A DNA stretch of 64,000 bases from Bog-375 sp049698695 (GTDB lineage: Bacteria > Acidobacteriota > Terriglobia > Bryobacterales > Bryobacteraceae), in contig JBAVYH010000216.1 in assembly GCA_049698695.1 (NCBI GenBank), positions 11,095-75,094 on the forward strand. The letters are read 5' to 3'. The position numbers were made by a program, and so were the translations under genes. A model generated the notes under the pieces. The model saw only the letters and a list, made by a program, of their open reading frames with translations, did no database searches and had not been told where the DNA came from. Shown in pieces: positions 58,755 through 64,000 of this stretch (positions are counted from its first letter, which is position 1; the number at the start of each line of letters is the position of its first letter).

Positions 58755-60973
58755 ACACCGCGCTGGTCTGGAGCAACATTCTGGCGTACAGCCTTCAAAT
58801 CGGGCTGCTGGTGGCCGTGGCGGCTTTCCTGCCTGCGCTGATGCGCATGCGCGCGGCCGGCGCGCGGCTGTTGTATTGGCAGTTGCTGCTGGCGGCATGC
58901 CTGCTGTTGCCGTGGCTGCGGCCCTGGCATCGGGAAGTGATCGCAGCCAACGTATCGGTGACCACGGTTGTGACCAGCATGGCGGCAGCGCCGGCGCCGG
59001 CGCGCTTCCATGTCTCGCCGGGCAACCTGCTGCTCTACCTGCTGGCCGCCGGTGTGGTGGCGCGGTTGGCGTGGCTGAGTGTGGGACTCTGGCAGTTGCG
59101 GAGTTACCGTCGCCGCGCTGTGCCGCTCGAAAACGAGGGCGTGCGGGCCGAGGTCCTGCTTTCAGCCGAGATTTCGAGCCCGGTGACTTTTGGCTGGCGC
59201 CGGCCGGTGATCCTGCTGCCGGAACGGTTTCCGCAACTGGGCGACGCCATGCAGCAGGCCATCCTGTGCCACGAAAACCTGCACGTGGAGCGGCACGACT
59301 GGCTTTTCACCGTCGCCGAGGAACTGGTGCGCGCCATACTGTGGTTTCATCCGGCCATCTGGTGGCTGCTGGGCGAAATTCAACTGGCGCGCGAACAAGC
59401 GGTGGATTGCCAGGTCGTCAAAATCACCCAGTCGCGCGATCCCTACGTGGATGCGCTGCTCGAAATGGCCGGTGCGCGGCCGGAACTGGATCTGGCGCCG
59501 GCGCCGCTGTTTCTGCGCAAGAGGCATTTGAAACAAAGAGTGATGGAAATCGTTCGGGAGGCAACTATGTCGAGAACGCGATGGATTTCCGCCCTGGCCG
59601 CAAGTGTGATGTTCCTGGCCGCGGCGACCTGGCTGGTAACGGGCGCATTTCCGCTCGCCGGCGCGCCGCAGTTGGTGTCGGACGCTCCAGGCGTCACGGT
59701 GGATCTCGGCGGCGCGCGGCTCATCCACCGCTCGGGAGTGGAGTATCCCGTGGCGGCGATCGCCAAAGGCGTGCAAGGCACCGTGGTGGCCCAGGTCAAG
59801 CTGGATGCGAACGGCGTGGTGACCGACGCCAGTATCCTCAGCGGTCCGGATGAGCTGCGCAAAGCGGTGTTGCAATCGGTGCTGAACTGGCACTTCTACA
59901 AAGATGCGGACGGCGCGATGCGCCAGGTCAGCGTCACTTTCGAGCTGCCGAAGGAAGGCACGATGCCATCGACAGGTGTGACCGGCGGTGTAGCGGCGGG
60001 TGTGAGTGGCGGGGTTGGAACGGGAACCGGTGACGCGGTTGGCGGCGGCGCCAGCTCCTACGGCCGATACGGCAACATAGTGGCCGATCAGTTTACGGTT
60101 GACAACAGCGATCTATACACGTCGTCGACCAGCGTGCTGAAGAGCATCGCTGTGAGCGGGATCTCCGACTCTGCGAAAGCCGACCTGTTGGCGCGTTTGC
60201 CAGTGCATGAAGGCGACACGCTGCTCGCGAAGATCTCCGACGTGATGTACCAAGTCGGCGAAGCTGTGGCCAAGTTCGATCCGCATCTGCATGTCGGAAT
60301 CAACATACATAACGGCATCGCCATGATGCGGATCTCGCCGGATGAGCCGACATCGTCCGGAAACGGCGAAACGCCGAAGCGGGTCGATGTGGGCAGCAAT
60401 GTGCAAGCCCTCCGGTTGATCTCTAAGGTCGATCCGGTTTATCCGCCACTGGCGAAACAGGCGAAAATTCAGGGGACCGTCGAGTTGTCCGCCGTTATTG
60501 GCAAGGATGGCAGAGTGCAGGATCTGAGGGTCATTCGCGGCCATCCACTGCTGGTTCAGGCCGCATTGGACGCCGTCAAGAACTGGGTCTACCAACCTAC
60601 CTTGGTTAACGGCGAGCCGGTCGAGGTGAAAACCTCGATTCAAATCAACTTCGCCCTGGCGTCGTCCGAAAACATCGAAACGGCGAACCGGCTTGAAGTG
60701 AGCGGCAATGCGCAAGCGGCCAAGCTGATTACCCAGGTCGCGCCAGAGTATCCAGCCGCGGCGAAGCAAGCCGGCATTCAAGGGACCGTGGTGCTGGAGG
60801 CCATCGTTGGCAAAGATGGAACGGTGCAGGACATCAAGGCGTTGAGCGGCCCTCCACTGCTGGCCCAGGCCGCGCTGGATGCCGTCAAGAACTGGGTCTA
60901 CCAACCTACCTTGCTTAACGGTGAGCCGGTGGAGGTGAAGACCACGATCCAAGTCAACTTCACGCTCCAATAG
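58751..60973 (+). CDS. M56 peptidase fused to TonB-C and POTRA-like domains
   Basis: A 740-residue membrane protein. The N-terminal half is a BlaR1-like M56 zinc peptidase: membrane helices at about 12-30, 40-55 and 93-110, and HENLH (174-178) with a downstream EQAVDC. A further helix lies at about 277-295. The exported half has a TonB C-terminal domain (about 315-385), a Gly-rich linker, a POTRA-like region (about 445-515, STSVLKSIAVSGISDSAKAD), then two more TonB-C domains (about 545-625 and 650-735) that are almost identical at DNA level. It should cleave BlaI on an envelope signal. The sensor type is unusual. Confidence 0.88.
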   Translation: MNTALVWSNILAYSLQIGLLVAVAAFLPALMRMRAAGARLLYWQLLLAACLLLPWLRPWHREVIAANVSVTTVVTSMAAAPAPARFHVSPGNLLLYLLAAGVVARLAWLSVGLWQLRSYRRRAVPLENEGVRAEVLLSAEISSPVTFGWRRPVILLPERFPQLGDAMQQAILCHENLHVERHDWLFTVAEELVRAILWFHPAIWWLLGEIQLAREQAVDCQVVKITQSRDPYVDALLEMAGARPELDLAPAPLFLRKRHLKQRVMEIVREATMSRTRWISALAASVMFLAAATWLVTGAFPLAGAPQLVSDAPGVTVDLGGARLIHRSGVEYPVAAIAKGVQGTVVAQVKLDANGVVTDASILSGPDELRKAVLQSVLNWHFYKDADGAMRQVSVTFELPKEGTMPSTGVTGGVAAGVSGGVGTGTGDAVGGGASSYGRYGNIVADQFTVDNSDLYTSSTSVLKSIAVSGISDSAKADLLARLPVHEGDTLLAKISDVMYQVGEAVAKFDPHLHVGINIHNGIAMMRISPDEPTSSGNGETPKRVDVGSNVQALRLISKVDPVYPPLAKQAKIQGTVELSAVIGKDGRVQDLRVIRGHPLLVQAALDAVKNWVYQPTLVNGEPVEVKTSIQINFALASSENIETANRLEVSGNAQAAKLITQVAPEYPAAAKQAGIQGTVVLEAIVGKDGTVQDIKALSGPPLLAQAALDAVKNWVYQPTLLNGEPVEVKTTIQVNFTLQ

Positions 60974-61084
60974 CGGCAGCCAGCCGCCTTTCGGTCGCGA
61001 GCGCGCTCGCGCGACTTGAGACTTCGCTTTGAGCCACGCTTCGAGCGCCCCCCGGTAATTGTTCTCACACGGGCGTTTAGTTGC

Positions 61085-61090
61085 TAGAAT
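61085..61090 (+). promoter_or_regulatory. -10 box for the lactate permease gene
   Basis: TAGAAT lies 34 nt before the ATG at 61125, which would give a leader of about 28 nt. Confidence 0.35.
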
Positions 61091-61124
61091 CGTCGAACGT
61101 CCTCAAGCGGGCGTGCGGCTTCAG

Positions 61125-62816
61125 ATGGTCACTTGGACACAGACCTATGCCCCGGTTGCCGGCAGTTTGGTTCTGTCGGCGCTGCCGGCGGCTTCGCCGG
61201 TGGTGGTGCTGCTGGGATTGCTTGCCCTCACCCGTGCGCGGGCGCACTGGGCGGCGTTGGCCGGCCTGGCGGCCTCGCTGGCTGTCGCGATTCTCGTGTT
61301 CGGCATGCCGTGGCGGCTGGCTTCGCTGGCTGCGCTCGACGGCGCGTTGTACGGCTTGTTTCCGATCGGCTGGATCGTGCTGACGGCGATCTTCGTCTAC
61401 GACGTGACGGTGAAGTCCGGCGATTTTGAAGTGATCAAACACAGCATTGCGTCGATCGCCAGCGACCGGCGCGTGCAGGCGCTGCTCATCGCTTTCTGCT
61501 TCGGCGCCTTCATGGAAGGCGCGGCCGGATTCGGCACCCCGGTGGCGATTTCGGCGGCAATGCTCATCGGACTGGGCTTCCGCCCGCTGGAGGCTGCGGG
61601 CCTGGCGCTGATCGGTAACACCGCTCCGGTCGCCTACGGCGCATTGGGAACGCCGCTGATTGCGCTGGCGGGAGTGACCGGGTTGCCGCTGGAAACCCTC
61701 AGCGCCATGGTGGGCCGCATCCTGCCGGTCTTCAGCCTGCTGGTGCCCTTCTGGCTGATCTGGGTGATGTGCGGCTTCCGGGCGATGCGCGAAGTGTGGC
61801 CCGCCTGCCTGACTGCCGGCGCTTCGTTCGGCATCGCCCAGGGTTTGATCTCGAACCTGCACGGCCCGTGGCTGGCGGGCATCGGCAGTTCGTTGATCTC
61901 CATGCTCGCCATGGTGGTGCTGCTGAAGCTTTGGCAGCCGAAAAGCATTTGGTCGTTTGAACACGAAACCGCCGTGGAACGCGCGGCGGAAGCGGCGGCG
62001 CGGCCGGCTCACGGCGGCTGGAGCACGCTGAAGGCATGGATGCCGTGGATTCTCTTGTCGGTGCTGGTGTTCCTTTGGGGCACGCCCGCAGTCAAAGAGT
62101 TCCTCAGCGGCGGCGCCAAGGGCCATCCCAATTTCTTGAGTGGCGTCGCGGCGGCGAACTACACCGTTCCTGTGCTCGATAAGGGGGTGATCCGCGCCAC
62201 ACCTGCGGTTCCCAAACCCATCGCCGAGCCGGCGGTTTTTGCCTTCAACTGGCTCTCGGCCACGGGCACCAGCCTGCTGATTACGGGCGTGCTGAGCGGG
62301 CTGTTACTGGGATTCTCGCCGCTGGCTCTGGCGAAGATATTCCTCGGCACGCTCCGGCGCGTGCGGCTATCGCTCCTCACCATCGCCGCCATGCTGGCAT
62401 TGGGCTATACCACGCGCTTCGCCGGCTTGGACGCCACTATGGGCCTCGCATTCGCCAGCACCGGCGTGCTGTTTCCGTTCTTCTCTCCCATGCTGGGCTG
62501 GCTGGGGGTTGCGCTGACTGGAAGCGACACTTCCTCCAACGTGCTGTTTGGCGGCCTGCAACAGGTCACGGCGCGGCAGCTCGGGCTGTCGCCCGTCCTT
62601 GCCACCGCCGCTAACAGCGCCGGCGGCGTGATGGGCAAAATGATCGACGCGCAGAGCATCGTGGTCGCCGGCGTGGCCACAGGGCAGCAGGGCGGGGAAG
62701 GGACGATTCTGCGATACGTCTTCTGGCACAGCCTGGCTCTGGCCTCGCTGGTTGGCGTGGTGGTTTTTCTGGAAGCTTACGTTCTGCCCTGGATCATTCC
62801 GCAGGTTGGAAGGTGA
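61125..62816 (+). CDS. L-lactate permease (LctP family)
   Basis: A 563-residue membrane protein with about 13 segments. CFGAFMEGAAGFGTPVAISAA, GNTAPVAYGALGTPLIALAG and GSDTSSNVLFGGLQQVTARQ are hallmarks of the LctP/LldP family, which imports L-lactate, D-lactate or glycolate with protons. The ATG at 61125 begins MVTWTQTYAPVAGSLVLS as in homologues. It converges with tyrA, with 3 nt between the stops. No lactate dehydrogenase gene is adjacent. Confidence 0.94.
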   Translation: MVTWTQTYAPVAGSLVLSALPAASPVVVLLGLLALTRARAHWAALAGLAASLAVAILVFGMPWRLASLAALDGALYGLFPIGWIVLTAIFVYDVTVKSGDFEVIKHSIASIASDRRVQALLIAFCFGAFMEGAAGFGTPVAISAAMLIGLGFRPLEAAGLALIGNTAPVAYGALGTPLIALAGVTGLPLETLSAMVGRILPVFSLLVPFWLIWVMCGFRAMREVWPACLTAGASFGIAQGLISNLHGPWLAGIGSSLISMLAMVVLLKLWQPKSIWSFEHETAVERAAEAAARPAHGGWSTLKAWMPWILLSVLVFLWGTPAVKEFLSGGAKGHPNFLSGVAAANYTVPVLDKGVIRATPAVPKPIAEPAVFAFNWLSATGTSLLITGVLSGLLLGFSPLALAKIFLGTLRRVRLSLLTIAAMLALGYTTRFAGLDATMGLAFASTGVLFPFFSPMLGWLGVALTGSDTSSNVLFGGLQQVTARQLGLSPVLATAANSAGGVMGKMIDAQSIVVAGVATGQQGGEGTILRYVFWHSLALASLVGVVVFLEAYVLPWIIPQVGR

Positions 62817-62819
62817 TCG

Positions 62820-63662
62820 CTATTCGCGGCGCAGCTTGGCCGCAATGTCGGCGCCGCGGGCGAACTCTTCTTGGACCTGGCGCGTGCGCAGGTTCTCTCG
62901 CAGATGTTCCAGCTTCTGGATGTAGAAGCCGAGGGCGCGGTCGATGTGCTCCGTGTTCGTCGCCAGGATGTCGCGCCACAGGTCGTAGGAACTGAGCGCC
63001 AGGCGGGTCATGTCGAGCAGGCCGGGGCCGGCAACTTCAAGTTTCGCGCCGGCGGCAAGACGATCGGCGAGCGTGGCGGCGAGCGCGGTGGAAGCAAGCT
63101 GCGGCAGGTGTGAGGTGAGTGCCACCACTCGGTCATGCTGATCGCAATCGAGCGTCACCAGCCGTGCGCCGAAGCGGCCCAGCCAGGCGGTGTAGTCGCG
63201 TGCGGCGGGGGTTTCGAGCTCGGCCGGATCGTCCGGCGTCAGCACCCAGGTGCGGCCGCGGAAGAGGTCGGCATCGGCCGCGGCGGCGCCGCGCGTTTCC
63301 TTGCCGGCCATGGGGTGGCCGCCGAGGAACTGGCCTCGGGTGATCGTCTGCCGCGCCAGATCGACGATCTCGCACTTGGTGCTGCCGGCATCGGTCACCA
63401 GCGCGCCCGGCTGCAGCAGCGGGTCGAGATGGCGGATGGTATCGAGGATGCGGCCGATGGCTTGCGAGAGGAAGACCAGGTCGGCGGTTGCGACGGCCTC
63501 GGCCAGCGGCGCTCCGCGGTCGATGGCGCCGGCGGCGACAGCGTCGCCGATGGCGCGCGGCGAGCTCACTCCCACGATGGGGCCGTCAAACCCCGCCTTG
63601 CGTAGGGCCAGGCCAAACGACGCGCCGATCAGCCCGGCACCGACAATAGCTACGTTCCTCAT
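62820..63662 (-). CDS. tyrA: Prephenate dehydrogenase
   Basis: A 280-residue NAD-dependent enzyme of tyrosine biosynthesis. The N-terminal Rossmann fold has VAIVGAGLIGASFGLAL (GxGxxG). The active-site region has LVTDAGSTKCEIV and LGGHPMAGKETRGA with the conserved His, and the helical C-terminal domain includes LTSHLPQLASTALAATL. No ACT or chorismate mutase domain is fused. The ATG at 63662 begins MRNVAIVG; upstream in-frame codons belong to a hairpin repeat and are not coding. Confidence 0.94.
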   Translation of the reverse strand: MRNVAIVGAGLIGASFGLALRKAGFDGPIVGVSSPRAIGDAVAAGAIDRGAPLAEAVATADLVFLSQAIGRILDTIRHLDPLLQPGALVTDAGSTKCEIVDLARQTITRGQFLGGHPMAGKETRGAAAADADLFRGRTWVLTPDDPAELETPAARDYTAWLGRFGARLVTLDCDQHDRVVALTSHLPQLASTALAATLADRLAAGAKLEVAGPGLLDMTRLALSSYDLWRDILATNTEHIDRALGFYIQKLEHLRENLRTRQVQEEFARGADIAAKLRRE

Positions 63663-64000
63663 GAAATGTTTAGTGTAGCGCCGGCGGTCTTTTGCCGCCG
63701 GTTCTTTTGGTGCTGGGGCAGGATTCATCCTGCCCCAGCCCGGCGAAGCCCGCACCGCCTTGTTCTGTAGGGGCCGGGCATGCCCTGCCCGCGCTTCCCC
63801 TCATGCCAGTGACAACCCCAATCACCACTCCACTCTCCTACTAACTCAATCACTTAGCCCACACCCGCCCGTCAAATCCTTGACACACCCGGCATACTGT
63901 AATTGGGACTGTGGCGCCAGGCTCCGCTGCTAGTCCTTACTTCGTGGCGACGAAGCGTTGCACTTAGTTGGTACTGAACTTCCGGCGCCCGTGAACGGCA
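63663..64000. other. Terminal intergenic region with hairpin repeats
   Basis: 63675-63800 is a block of repeats: the 30-nt element (63675-63704), the perfect hairpin CTGGGGCAGGAT-TC-ATCCTGCCCCAG (63713-63738) and GGGCCGGGCATGCCCTGCCCG (63771-63791). From 63801 on I see no gene; TTGACA at 63880-63885 is an isolated -35-like sequence. The window ends before any start codon can be judged. Confidence 0.6.

Noticed and set aside
63880..63908. Promoter at TTGACA near the window end
   Set aside because: No -10 hexamer at 16-18 nt spacing and no gene visible downstream within the window.

Overview
The window is high-GC DNA that looks like an acidobacterial chromosome of the Bryobacterales/Solibacter type. 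This is inferred from family content: two tandem VWFA-related secreted proteins of the kind abundant in Acidobacteria, a DUF1800/DUF1501 secreted pair, an extracellular GH5 enzyme ending in the C-terminal domain typical of Solibacter exoproteins (TIGR03437-like), and a BlaI regulator paired with an M56-TonB protein. I see no rRNA, tRNA, CRISPR array or prophage. About 53 protein genes are supported, including two short ones found by eye (54 aa and 29 aa) and one frameshifted toxin.

Layout. 1-6 kb is housekeeping: the RmuC end, miaB, a DUF151 nuclease-like gene, tyrS, folP, greA and a phospholipid synthase. 6-13 kb holds an exported M20 amidohydrolase, a broken toxin-antitoxin pair, an NRAMP-type transporter coupled to a PRC/MgtE-N/CBS protein, and an MFS carrier. 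13-16.6 kb is an Mla-type lipid transport operon (mlaE-mlaF-mlaD) coupled to an hpnK-like deacetylase. 16.6-25.5 kb carries a P1 peptidase, a secreted PpiC isomerase, an Ldh-family oxidoreductase, a GxGD-type membrane protease candidate, the two putrescine genes aguA/aguB, a hydrolase, a HAD phosphatase and a PAS-LuxR regulator. 25.6-27.6 kb is an ECF sigma/anti-sigma/exported protein operon. 27.8-33.8 kb is a beta-glucan operon: GPH transporter, GH17 and a GH94-like glycoside phosphorylase.

From 34.7 kb come the VWFA pair. Then follows a complete IS1595-type element (39118-41992) with 28-bp inverted repeats, an 8-bp target duplication and a four-gene cargo: proteasome-fold protein, small protein, PIN RNase and a 54-aa protein. 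42-52.4 kb holds a VOC protein, a PD-(D/E)xK protein, a glycine-zipper protein with 45-nt repeats, DUF1800/DUF1501 and the GH5 enzyme. 52.7-56.6 kb is a fully overlapping mazG-GNAT-enolase-superfamily-MFS operon. The window ends with an S10 peptidase, blaI-M56/TonB, lactate permease and tyrA.

Two genome-wide habits stand out. First, many genes have a -10 hexamer ending 6-10 nt before the start codon, which predicts leaderless or nearly leaderless mRNAs. Second, a dispersed family of GC-rich hairpin elements occupies intergenic gaps and in at least two places lies in frame inside coding sequence.
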